The notes under the pieces: model-generated
The model's input: the letters and a program-made list of their open reading frames with translations, nothing else
The model's database searches: none
What the model was told of the DNA's origin: nothing
In this document: one piece after another, positions 12,430 through 25,500 of the stretch
How positions within the stretch are numbered: position 1 is the stretch's first letter
Layout of the letters: each line of letters opens with the position of its first letter
Made by a program: the position numbers and the translations under genes
DNA from: Sapria himalayana
Lineage: Eukaryota > Streptophyta > Magnoliopsida > Malpighiales > Rafflesiaceae
Length of the DNA: 64,000 bases
NCBI GenBank assembly: GCA_029783825.1
Contig: JAREIK010000343.1
Span: 1,320,001-1,384,000 of the forward strand
Reading direction: 5' to 3'

Positions 12430-14400
12430 ATGATATCTAATTTTTAGGATTAGACAATATTTCAAAAACTTATTAGGCAAGGATCTCTCATCCAACATAG
12501 TTCTGTAAGATATGGGTCATATATTTAGTAAAATAGACTTTTATCTAGATATCAATATCATAAAAATTATGTAGGCTGTTCGATCAACCAATAGTTAATC
12601 AATGACTACTATAGTTGGAATGATCAAACTAAGTCTTTAGTATGACTTTTAGATTATAAGATTAGTTTATTTCATTATTTATAATAGCATTTCTAAATTA
12701 TCTAGTTGTTATTATACTTGGTTATAAAATAAATGTTAGATTATTATAAGTATATCCAATAGCTAGTAGCATACTGACATATAAGGTGGTTATCACCAAT
12801 TAGGATTTTCTAAATGATTATCCTCTTATAGTTGTTTACTTAGTACTTTATCACAAGACAATAAAGTATTTCTACTTAAAGATCATTTACAAGTCCATAC
12901 CTTTTAGATAACTTGTTAACTATCCTTAACATTTACTTCATATGTGTATTCTTATTATCTGATCTTATGTGTCATAGAGCACAATATAAACTAATCTGGT
13001 ATTAAAAGTATTTGTTCTTTCAATTTCATAAGCACCATACTTATGATAATTAATATATACATTCCTTAAGATCATATCGGTGGTAGTCATATGACAAAAA
13101 GTAGTTTGCTTTTCTTTCACCATCTTATGATTCACAGTCACTTCTACTCGCACGTGTCTCATGGATTACATATCATGATCCACCACAATGACATTGACTC
13201 ACACACTAAATATGAAACTCTTAAAAAATACTTTATAAAACTCACATATCAATTAAGGGTCAATTCATATAAAATATATATAATGGATTAAATTATAAAA
13301 CTATTAATATTTTTTACTTTATAAGTATCATAATCATAATGATTAGACTTATCATAATTTTAAGTTTTGACGTATGAGTTAATCTCATTTGTTATAACTA
13401 GAATGTCTATCACTTTCTTCATATCTTTATCCATGAGTACGCCTCATAGCTTACATATCACCATGCAACATGATAATACATACAAACATAATTTTAGTTC
13501 TACATAAATATATATCCATCAATAACCAAATCATAATAGAACCCCAACATAAAATTAATCAATTATATATTAATCACACATAATAAAATATACTAATTAT
13601 TGATCTCAATTTAGCTTGACATTGGGAAGAAATTCACATGAAATAATTTGAAATACATCTTGAGGAATTTCAGGTTTAAAATAATAATCCTCGGGAGAAT
13701 CTAGGATTCAAAATCCTAAACTTTTAATTCAAAAATTAGGATTTTCTCCTAAGTGAGGATTAAAATTCGCATCCCCCCTCAGGGTTTAAAATTGTACCTT
13801 ATGTCACCTCATTGCAATTGGATCACTCTTAGGGTTTAGCTTCCCATTATTTTCTATGGTATATCTATATTTTTTAACAACTTCATGACTTTTTATACTA
13901 GTATGTATGAGTGCATTTTCAAGTGGAAATTCACAATACAAAAGAATAGCTGCAACTTTAGCCTTACCTCTCAATAACACAAAGATACAACACTCTAGAT
14001 GATTATAACTTTGATCTCATTTTTTATTAGATTTTCATGGAGTTGGGAATGACTATGTCTCATATATTTTTCTTTTATAACACAAAATTATAGTACTGAG
14101 AATGACTACAATTCATGTATTTCCTTTTTGTAATACAAAGGTGTAATACTAGGAATGATTGTAGCTCATGTATTTATTCTATATAAATTGAAATAGTGAG
14201 ATTGGGAATGACCACAACTAATGCATTCCCCTTTTGTAAACAAAAGTAGTCACATAGGGATTGACTACAACTTTAGTCTTTTCTCTGGAGAAAGAAGTTG
14301 TGACATTGGAATTAATCAAATCATAATGTCTCGAGTAAATGCTCCCTATAACTCTTTGTGGGCAAAATTCATAGTGGAGAAGAAACACATGGCTTTTCCT
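12430..14400 (-). repeat. Gypsy LTR-like repeat, copy 3, with internal ~53-bp tandem repeats
   Basis: Landmarks match copies 1 and 2: GATATCTAATTTTTAGGA start, ATGGGTCATATATTTAG, CTAGATATCAATATCA, AATTAATATATACATTC, and TCAATTTAGCTTGACATTGG near 13610. From 14040 to about 14300, five units of the type GGGAATGACTACAACTCATG recur at roughly 51-56-bp spacing. This matches the GAATGATCATGACACT repeats at the end of copy 1. It would be the 5' LTR of the minus-strand gypsy relic. Confidence 0.5.
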
Positions 14401-16430
14401 TAGTATTTATGACTCTAGAAATAGAAAGTGCAGAACTAGAGAATACTTTGAATTTAGGATTTATTAGGTATTTAGCTACTATGATATAAATTTAATGTTG
14501 CAATTATTAAAGTTTTATTGAGCTTGTACAACTAATACTCCAAGAAAGTTTTGTAGCCAATAAGAATATATTGCATATTGAAATGATTATGTCAATAAAG
14601 AATGTTATGACTAATTATGTATAATTTTGGTTAAGATTGGATAAAGAAACAATTTTATATGCTCTTGAAGGTATTACTAAGCTATAGCATGAATAATATT
14701 ATGACTTTGCATGTCTTTTTTGCTCTCTTTCTGCTCAATACTTCAACTAAGTCTTATGTTTTACCCAAATAATAATGTGATTTCACAAATATTCATCATA
14801 ATCTATCAAGACTATAATTTCATGAAATTGTTTTGTTTATCATATGTTTTGATATTACCACTTGAATCATAATCAATCAAGAATATGACTAGTAGTGGAT
14901 TTGGTGGCCACCTTATGCATCACTTAAATCTTGATCGGATTGTGACTAGTTACCATGTGATTATGATTTACTATGGATGAGCAAATGAGTGAGGTATATA
15001 CCCAAAGAATATGAATTAATCATGATGGACATTGATGAGACATTTAGTTTGTTTGACATTTGAGTAATTGTATTAGAGGTAGAAATGGGATGATGGTTAA
15101 ATTCAAATGTTCTGAATATTTGGTTGAATTTATTATCCAATGAAATGTTGAATAATATAGGTCATATAGGAATACTGATATACTTTGGCTCATTTGAAAA
15201 GTTAGGGGTAGAAGGGATATTTTAAGAATGAATTTCAATTTAGGGTTAGTTTGGATAGAGAAAGTACCTCTAATAAAATCACAATCACTAATTTCGAGCT
15301 ACATAAAATATGAATATGTTCATGTAGATTATCAACTTTTCATAGAGAAACTATTCATACTTAATATTTGAAAGTTGCCCAGTGATGAGAGGATAATCAA
15401 CATGACTAGGGAAAGTCATACAACTATTTTGTTTTTACCTCATTTATTTCAGAATATTGAGGTTGATCAATCTAAATTTCTTAGGTGTTATTATTCTAAT
15501 ATGAGAAAAATTCTCAAATAAATCTCATATTATTATTATGTTTATTCCAATCAAAAGAAAACTAATAAATTTGAATTAAGATTGACTTTTTTTCCTAGTC
15601 ATTTCATGTGATTAGTATATCAAGGGGGAGCTTATGTGTTTGAAATAATAGTTATCTTATTTATTTCAACTTCTCTCATTGATTTATCAGATCAATGAGA
15701 ACTTATGAGTTATGACTCAAAAGGATAAGAGGAGTCCTAGAGAAATAATGAGAAGGATCTACTTTTAAGAAAAAAAATTAGGTAAAATTAAATTCTCAAT
15801 AAACTATTTCTCATGTGAGAAATAAGAATTAGTTTTGGGATTTGTATGGATGAACTTTTTGTGATAATTTTTAACTTTAAACCAAAACATGTCCCATTCT
15901 ACCCAAATAAGATAGATGTGGAGATTCCTAAGTTTGCTAGGGTTAGAAAGACTAGATTGATTTTATTCTGGTTTAAATTTAATTATTTTTGTTTGGTTTT
16001 GATTTTAATGTTGGTGTAATTTAAATGAGAGCATGAGCTCTCTCATTTAACACAAGTGCTAATAATAATTAAGATGCGATGTAATTATTTTGTTATCTAC
16101 AAACAATTTTGAAAAGGGAACAATAATGTAGGATAATGAAAAACAAGCACATGCTGGATTGACTGCAACTGTGTGCATGTTTTGAGGCAACTTGACCACC
16201 ATAATAGGCATGACATGCCTTTTTGTTTCCTTCATTTAAGTAGAGATATCAGGCACGACCACCATGACACAACTAGCAAGACTACCATGACATGACCAGC
16301 ATGGATACCAAGGAATGATAGTCATGGCTGGCATGACATTCGTGGCTAGCATGACTAATGCATGGTTGTGTTACGACTTACAAATATTATAATCAAGACT
16401 GTTAATTGGATGTGTCATTGTGTGTATAAA

Positions 16431-16461
<31 letters not shown>

Positions 16462-17200
16462 TTGTGTGTGTGCATGCATGCGCGCGTGTGTGTATATTTC
16501 AGACATAATACATTTGTGAAATACGAAATAGTTTAGAATATAATGTATTCTGATAAAATTAACTAGATATTTTTAAATGATTTGAAATCAAAAAATAAAT
16601 TTAATTAACCTATTGTTTGACTGAGAATTTATTCTGAGACCTTTTTTTTTTTTTTTGATTTTCAGGATGCATATCGAATGGTCCTCAACAAATATAAATA
16701 CCAAAATGAGATTTTGCCATGCACATGTGAAATTAACAATAAAACAAATTTCATTAAACTATAAAAAAAAAAAAACAAAACAAGATGACTCAAAAATTAA
16801 ACATGAAATTTCTAATTGGTCAACTTAGAAAATCAATCTTGTTCTAAAAAGCTATCAAATTCAAATACCAAAAAATAAAAATTTAGACTTGTCCACCTGA
16901 TCAACTAGTCTCATATAACATTCAAAAAAAGAAAATACAATTTTTTTGCACCATATTTATGACTTTTTGTTTAAAATAATTGAAAATTTTCATATGGTAT
17001 GGAATGGTAAAATACAACTAAATATAAATATTGTATTTATAATTTTAAAAAAATTTTGTAGCGATAATGTCCACACTTGCAAAAGTTTTTTCTAATATTC
17101 TTCCCACATACAAAAGCAAGCATTTAACAACATAACTACTCATGTTGCAAACATTCACAATTCAATGTAATTTAATACTTTGAAAAATTAACATTATGAT
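14401..17200. other. Unassigned AT-rich DNA with one (TG)n tract
   Basis: No coding signal. AAGGGGGAGCTTATGTG near 15620 resembles a copia-type polypurine tract next to an LTR start, but no partner was found. 16190-16375 is rich in CATGAC/GGCATG words and may be an eroded GC-island element. 16431-16494 is a TG-rich microsatellite with ATGCGCGCG at its end. Confidence 0.4.
16431..16494. repeat. (TG)n microsatellite
   Basis: TGTGTG runs interrupted by TATGTT and GCATGCATGCGCGCG. Simple-sequence DNA with Z-DNA-forming potential. Confidence 0.9.
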
Positions 17201-17204
17201 GGAC

Positions 17205-17410
17205 TGATTGATAAAAAGGATAAATGCTCTTATCATGAGGTCATGAATTTGAACCTTGAAGATGGTTGATATGCTCTCCATGATGTTTGTCAAATGGTTC
17301 TTTTGTGCTCTTTGGGATGAAACATTGCCTATTCTAATCTCGGGGCCCCAAGGCTCATATATGAGCAGAGAAATAATATGAATTGGATTTTAGGGGGATA
17401 AAAATAAAAA
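17205..17410 (+). mobile_element. SINE-like element, copy 2
   Basis: Contains GAGGTCATGAATTTGAACC at about 17238, close to a Pol III B box within the GAGGTC-GGGTTCGAACC context of plant SINEs. GATATGCTCTCC, CCAAGGCTCATATATGAGC and TTTTAGGGGGATAAAAATAA then follow the same order as 745-1035. It ends in an A-rich tail. A third fragment (CCCGAGGCTCATACATGAGC, about 17850) follows the hAT-type element just downstream. Confidence 0.55.
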
Positions 17411-17527
17411 AAAAATATTTGTTTGTAACAAATAGACAAAAAAATGCAAAATAAAATAATATTTTTGTTTTTGTTTTTTTTAATTGTTTTGTTACTCCAT
17501 TCAACCTATATCATAGTATCTCTCGCC

Positions 17528-17844
17528 TAGAGGTGTTAATTAGTCAAGGTGGCTTGGGCATAGCCTACGACACAAATTAGAACGACGTATGGAAGTGTCA
17601 CAGGCAAAAGAGGCTCAACATGGCACGACCCTACATGATGTCCCATGTAGGCTAGTTTTGGCTTGGCTGATCAAATCGGCTGGCATAGACTGAACCCAAG
17701 CAAGCATGGCCCGACCTGAGGATCAGTCAGGTTAGGGCTGACCCACCTTGGCATGGCTCTGCACGATCCGGCATGATCCATCCAAAAGTAATGCCAATGA
17801 GCCATACTAGCATGACATGTCACACAACTCATTTGACATATCTA
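17528..17844. mobile_element. Degenerate hAT-type GC-island element
   Basis: Starts TAGAGGTGTTAATT and ends TTTGACATATCTA, an inverted terminal repeat of the same family as the intact copies at 40863 and 57771. The interior is rich in eroded GGCATG/CACGAC words, consistent with C-to-T decay of GGCACGG repeats. Flanks CTCTCGCC and CTTCGCCC are near-identical and suggest an old 8-bp target duplication inside another SINE-like copy. Confidence 0.65.
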
Positions 17845-18089
17845 CTTCGCCCCGAGGCTCATACATGAGCTTATAAAAAAAAATGACATTCCAAATGTAA
17901 GATTTAAATATATATTTAGAGTTTTTTTTTTTTTGTATCTTTCTAATTAAATTTTATGTTTTATTTTTTTATTACTATTTTTTTTTTGTTTCACCTTAGA
18001 AAAAATGACATAATTCACCCATGTCTCATTATTCAGACAGATATTTCATTTTAAAAAATATATACTAATTTTTAATATTTTATATATTA

Positions 18090-18416
18090 ATTTTAAGGTG
18101 ACGATTCACGATTGGGAGTCGAGGGTCTTCCCTTATCTGCCTCTGGGTCTGGCCCTCTGTGGGGGCGTGAGGCGGGTGGTGGACAACAGTCTCTGCGTTC
18201 CCATAATTTGTTAAGATCCGAGCCTCACTCCAAATGTAGCCTGCAACGATCGCATTTCAAATACGAATCGCATTTCTGATATCTCTTGGCTGCGGAAGAT
18301 TTCCATGTTCTTGAGGTGTCATCTTCCCTCGTCCTAAGTTCAGCTCCAACTGCGGCATTTCGCTGGAAAGGGTAACATGAGAAGGAACCAACGATCCGAC
18401 AGACGATTTTTTTTCA
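18090..18416 (+). promoter_or_regulatory. Promoter/5' UTR of the carboxypeptidase gene
   Basis: A locally CpG- and GC-rich stretch lies immediately before the exon 1 ATG, unlike the AT-rich flanks. An upstream ATG at 18377 opens a 33-codon frame that ends at TAA 18476-18478, overlapping the main start in a different frame. If it lies inside the mRNA it could lower translation of the main frame. The start site of transcription is not determinable. Confidence 0.5.
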
Positions 18417-18532
18417 ATGGCTCAGACAATCGCTTTTCGTTGCTTCTGTTTCATTATTCTTTCCTATCACGTCGCTAATGGTAGCGGCAATTCCACGGTC
18501 ACACCCATCAACTATGATCTCTACCATTCCAG
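18417..18532 (+). CDS. Carboxypeptidase exon 1
   Basis: 116 nt encoding residues 1-38 plus two bases of codon 39. ATG at 18417 is chosen because it gives a hydrophobic signal peptide directly ahead of the conserved TPINYDLYHS segment. Donor: CCAG|GTTGGT. The split codon AG+T makes Ser39, restoring YHSS across a 17.8-kb intron. Using the next GT (18537) would put a stop or extra residues at the junction. Confidence 0.85.
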
Positions 18533-19468
18533 GTTGGTTTCAAATGTTGGCTTGTTATTCATGAGATTCCGGTCGAGATAATTGTTTTTTATATCATGTA
18601 AACCGCTTCTACATAGAATAAGAGTAATAGTAGGAAATGGAAACTACAAATTTTGCTACAATGAGTCGATTTTGAAAATCAGAACTCATTTTCCAGCTAT
18701 GAATTCGATTTTTGGACACTTCTACTTTCGCACCACATTAATCTGAGAACTATCGAGTTGTGTTATGGTTGTTGCTCCAAAATATTTACTTATAGTTCGA
18801 GATAAGTAATGGGTAATGGCTCAACCATGGAGAATTGGTTGGCAGACGACATTCATTCTAATTTATGCTGTGATATTTCATTCCATGTCTTGCTAGAATC
18901 ACATTATGATAAAAAAGGAATATTTGAAAAAAATAGAAAAAATAATTTGGGATATTTGTGCTTTGGGGTATAATAAAATAAAATAAATTAAAAAAAGAAA
19001 TGTTATTTTTCAAAATTAAAAAGGAGTGCACTAAACTCAAATAATTATGTTATGATGCACTGAAATGCATCAATCTGAGTTTGTCCCATGAATATTAAAA
19101 AAAAAATAAATTAAATTCAATTTTCAAATGTGGAAAATAAATTTCGAATTTGGAAATTGTTGCTTAAAATTTGACAATTAGTTTTTGAATTCAGAAATCA
19201 TTCTTTTTTAAAACATACAATATTCTAACTTAGGAGAAATTGAGTTGAGGTTGAATCTAGGTCATTCACAATGTGAAAATGTTTTCAGCCATCTGATTGC
19301 AATTAATAATTCATTTAACTTTGGATAAATGTATGTCTATACCAACTAATATAATAATGTATAAGTATATGTAGATACAAATACATATATAAAACTCCAT
19401 ATAACATATATAAAGTATAAACATATTATTATTATATATATTTTTATTTATATATATTTATACAGATT

Positions 19469-19499
<31 letters not shown>

Positions 19500-19585
19500 T
19501 CAATGTTTATATATATATATATATGTGTTTATATGTATCTATGTTTGTTTTATTTATAAGTATTTATTTATATAAATATATAAAT

Positions 19586-19618
<33 letters not shown>

Positions 19619-22499
19619 TACATATATATATATATATCCATATCTATACGTATCTATTTATACACACAAACATGTTTATATATATATATATATAAATATA
19701 AAAAATATACACACACACATAGACACACACGTGTGTATTTATATGTTTATATAGATATATATTTGAATGCATACACAAACACATACACATATGTGTGTAT
19801 ATATATTTATATGTTTATATATATATATATATATAATTATAGATATATAAATATATGTATATAGATATATAAATATATAAGTATATATATGTATGTGTGT
19901 GTATGTATATAAATATATATAAACATATAAACATGCACAAACACATGTGTGTGTGTATATATATATATATGTTTATAGATTTATATACACACACACACAT
20001 ATATAATTATATATAAATTTATAAATATATATAATAATATATTTATGTATGTTTATATAGATTTTTATATTTGTGCTTGTATATCTAATTATCTATATAT
20101 ATTTATATATAATTATATAAGCCTATATAGATATATATTTATCTGATACCAAATGAGTTGTTACTTGTGATTGGATGGTTGTTGGCGTTTTGCCATGTTG
20201 AAGGACTTGGGTTTGAACCCCATTTCCTCCAATGTTAGAATAATGTATATTTTGAAAAAAGAAAAATAATTTTCTAATTCAGAAAATGATTGGAGAATTA
20301 TAAACAACAGTTTCTGAATTTGAAAATAGGTTTCTAAATTCAAAAATTGAGATTTAATTTTTTTCAATGTTCAAAGGATAAAATTGAATTAATATATTTT
20401 ATTGTACAAAAACATAATTATTTTTGAGCTTGGTATATTTTTTTAAATTTTGAAAAATACAATTTTTAATGAATTTATTTTTGCTGCACCAAAACATAAA
20501 TGTTCTAAATAATTTCATATTTGTAAAATTAATACTTTCAATGTTTTTTTGAAAAAAAAATTATCTTTGACATAAATATTCTTTAGTGTTTTAAGTATTT
20601 ACATATTTGATTAAATAATATTAGTAATTTTTCCAAGAAAACATTGAAGATATTTTTGTCCAAATTTATAATATTGAGTTTGTTTCCCATAATGTTTTAC
20701 TTAGATCTCATGTAATATAAACTTAAAAGTCATTAAATTTTATATTATAATGAATTAGGTGGCAGTTATGTTCATATTTATTATGATAACTATGAAATTA
20801 ATAATAGCTATGTCTAGTATTTTATATTTTTTTATAATTAATTAATATTTAAATTTAATATATTTATATGTACTTATTAATATTTTCATCTGTATTTAAA
20901 TAATTATTAAGGTTTATATGCAATGAATTTAAGAGTACTTAAATTTAATTTTAAGTATTTACATATATGAGTTAATGCCAATATTTTTTTTGGAAGAAAA
21001 TTTGAGGATGTTTTTCTCGAAAGTGAGTGTAAAAATAATGATGGATTAAATTTCTAAATTTGATTTTGAAAAAGGTTTATTAGTCAAATCACATTAAGAA
21101 AAATAATAAAATGATTCATCTCTAATAAATTCAATTTAATAAATAATATTTTATTACTCATTTAATGTATGTGAAAATATCTAAAACTTTATCAAAATAT
21201 ATAAAAATTAGTAATTAGTAAAAGTAAATTTCATAATTTCTTCTAGATATTTAAAATAATAAAATGATAAATTTTTTATATGTATTGTTTTTAAAAGATT
21301 AAATTGGAAATAATATATTTGATTGCTTTTAAATTATCATAGCAAAAAGTTACTAGGTTTGAATGAAAAATTTATTTTTCTAGAAGATGCGTAATGCAAT
21401 ATAGCGCACATGTAGTTATCATCATAATTTTGTAATTTATCTCTGCACTAATTTTGAAAATAATTTTTTGTTTTTTATTTTTAAGAGTTTGCAAAAGAAA
21501 AATACAATTCTATGCCATGAATCTCATCATATTTGTATAGATTGATATGCAACTTAAGTTTGAAAACTTATTAATGAGTTGTGAATGATTGTGCTATTTG
21601 AAAGTAATTTCATTTTCTAATGCCTTCATAATATAATGGGGACTACATAGAATAATGTTTATATACTTCTATTATTCTTAATCTAGGAAGTGACTTGATT
21701 GCTATCAAGTATCATCAAAGTATATTTTTAGTATAATTGAGGTTTATTATATATTTTAGTTTTTTAAGAAATATAATTTTTAAATAAATCTAACTCATGT
21801 GCATTTTTTTTTCTCATTATTCTGAATTAATTTTTAATGATGTATCACTTCTAGTTCTATATATTTATTGATTCGTCTTGTTAAATATTTTTTTAATTTG
21901 AATTTGGTATGTACTCATTTTATATGTTTAAATTATATAAATATCGTTCTTTAATTTTATTTTTTATAAGTATATATCTTGATATTTTCCAATTATTTTA
22001 TTTTTAATTTTATGATTCTGAGTGTTTTTGATATTTATTTTTATATATAAATGTTTGTAATGATTAGTTTATGAATATCATATATCATAGCAACTCGACA
22101 TTCTAAATTTTAAAATATGTGTAATTTTTTTTAATTATCCTATAATGATTTTTTAAATCTAACAATTATTCTTAAATCATATAAAATTATGATGTTATTC
22201 TGCTATTTAATTTAATAAATCTTAATTACATAGTTCGTGTTTTTTAAAATTTAATTAATTTTATAAATTTTACATCCTAAATATTAAAATAAATTATATT
22301 TTGAGATATTGTTGCCTTGTATCTCATCTAAATCAAGTCTTCATTTTGAGTTAAAGTTAAGGTTGATGCTGAACTATTCAATTAAGGTTAGGGTTGGTCC
22401 AAAAGATGATGGAGGAGAAGTAGCAAAGAAAAAAACAAATTTTCATTAATTATGAAAAAATTTAAAAATAATATGTAACATAAACCATATATGTATGTT

Positions 22500-22543
<44 letters not shown>

Positions 22544-25500
22544 ATTTGTGATAAACTTTAAATTGGGGACTCTTAAATAATGAAATAACAATAAACAAAA
22601 TAAATAATAAATAAAAAAATAAATTAAACCTCAACACTTCATTCGATATAGGGTGTACATATTACAAATACATAATTTAGGGGAGAGGAAAGTAATATGT
22701 AATTCTCTAAGAGTTTTCTTGAAGATGTATTTAATCTACTTGCTAGTTGGTATGTTGTAGTAATAATTGTATCATACAAAATTTTTTCTTTAATGAATTA
22801 ATAATCTTAATATATTTTGATTATCTGAAGTAATATGATGGGCTGCTTGATTGTTGTAGTAAAATATTATTATTGGGTTAGAAGTAATATGATGGGCTGC
22901 TTGATTGGTGTAGTAAAATATTATTATTCTCTGAAATTTTAGGCAAAATTTCTATAAGAAATAACTGATCTACTGAAGCTCATAAATAGTTGATATCATA
23001 TTATGTATTATATCATTTTACTAAATCTTGAAATAATTATTTTTTTTTTACTTTTTTAGAAGATGAGATTACATGCAAAAAATATATAAAATGTGTGATA
23101 GATCTTATCTTTGTAATTGCTTGTGCCCAACTAGAATTTAAATATATTTTTATTTGGTTACGTTCTTGATTTTTAAATGCAATCTTATGTATATGAGCTA
23201 TTTTTACATATATAAGAATCTTAAGCATCGTATTCATATAAACATGTTTAGGAGAAATTTAAAAATAATTAATTATATTGAAGTACGTAATATTTACCTT
23301 TGTCACTGTCATATTTTGATATTTCAAGGTCAGATAAAATATTTAAAATGCATCTCTTTTGAGAAAGAAAAATTGTTCCTTTTATATTTTTGGCCTCCTT
23401 AATATAAGAAATTATTCTTAATGTCTTAAATCTTTTGTGTGAAATATGATATGTAGAAATAATTTTAGTTGACATATATTCAACTAATCATCTTTTATGA
23501 TCAAAATATTATCGATGTACATAGGTAACATCACATAATTATTTTGTGATTGTTATTGGAAAAAACATGAATAGTATAACAAATATCTTACAAGATTAAA
23601 GGTAGTAAATGTCAATTAAAATTCACCAACCATATCATAGGAGATTGTTTAGGCTCTAATGGGACTTTCACAATATGCACATTAGATATAAGCTTGAGAG
23701 AATCGTGAATAATAATACCTATTGCATAATTTTTTTTTCTTCTAGAATATCATAAATGAATGTATTTCTTACATCTAGCTAATACATATTCAATATGTGT
23801 AATGCTGCAATAGAAAGTAACAATCAAATATTGATTAATTTTTAATTACATGAGAGAAAGTGTCATAATAGTTAATGAAGATAGGTATAAAGAATACTAT
23901 AAATTTATTTGCTAAATTTTTTCAATATAATTTGATATGTAAATACTATTATTATACTAATAACTCTCTCACATAATTGTATCCAAGTCGTATAATGAGT
24001 TGTCTCGTCATGATCAATTAATCTACATATTAACAACCGAGTAAAATAATCCTACATAAAATATCTTCGAAGAATATTTTGATGTGGTCAAGCCAAAAGT
24101 CTTTTTATAAGTATCGTAAGAGCCAAACACATTTGACACTGTGATTAATTAACTATTATAGATACACTAATAATTGTATGTTAATCATCATTTAATTTTT
24201 AATCGTAGTCTGAGGTAATTTTTTCACTAAATAATTTATATATTCTTGGATCATAAATCAGATCCTCATTGATGTAGTCTAAAGTTGATACGTATCTATC
24301 ATTAATTTTTACAAGGTTATTCATAATAATCGTTTATTGATTTCAATTTTTTTTATTTATTATGTCATAACAACATACTTCAACACAAATATTATTAGAA
24401 TATTAACTTTTATAAACCATCGTGATGTTATATGGAATTTCTGAAAATAATGATTTTAACTACTTTAAAACATCCACACACTATCTTACCACAAAAATAA
24501 CCTTGTTGAAGATTTTGTGCTGCATTGCTATGTCAATCACCTCGAGGTCTGCCACCGTGTGCCTCAAAAATCTTCTAAAACACAAAATCATATTGTTGAA
24601 ATTTTGATTGCCACAAAATACAAAGGGAGAATCGAAATACTTATTGTGCATTGGTATTTTAGGGTTATAGCACTACGAAACAATCAATGTTGCCACAAAA
24701 TGTTGATGATTACAATCCCCATCATTGCAGAGGGTGTGATGTCTCACCTGCATTCCAATACTGTCACCACCTCATCGGCAAGCCCTTGATTCCATGTTTT
24801 AATATATAAAATATTTTTATTTTATTTTATTCTCTATATGTATATACCTTGATATTTTTATTTTTTTTTAATTTTATTAGCATTAGTTTTTTATATTCAT
24901 TTTTATATATACATATCTACAATGATTATTTTATGAATATCATATATTGTAGCAGCTCAACATTGTAAATTTTAAATCATGTTTGATATTTTAACTATCT
25001 TATAACATTTCATCTTTTAATCTTGTTATTATTTTTAAATCATACAAGAATTATGATGTTATTCTTTCTTTTATTCAATAGATTTTAAACATATGGTTTA
25101 TATCTTTTTAAAATTTATTGATTTTATGTATTCTAAATCTTAAATTTTAAAATGAATTATATTTTGATATATTGTTATTTCATTCATTATTTGAATAGAA
25201 TCTTCATTTTGATTTTAAGTTGAGTTTGATGTTGAATTATTCAATTAGGGTTAGGGTTGGTTTAGGAGATGAGAAGAGGAGAGAGAGAAGAAACATAAAA
25301 GAAAAAAACTAAATTTTTAATAATTATGAAAAAGTTAAAAATATATTACAACATAAATTATATACATATTATTTAGGACAACCCATATGCCGGGTGCTCC
25401 TCAAAAATTTTAAAAAATAACAAATATAATCAATAATAAATAAAAAATATAAATCAAACCTCAATAGTCAAAAATTATATTTTTTAATTATCTTCTATAT

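Noticed and set aside
19523..20000. Tyr/Ile/His/Thr-rich frames on both strands
   Set aside because: Translation of TA/CA/TG microsatellites.
20195..20225. Possible tRNA gene
   Set aside because: Only a B-box-like GGTTTGAACCCC is visible; no cloverleaf or A box could be drawn.
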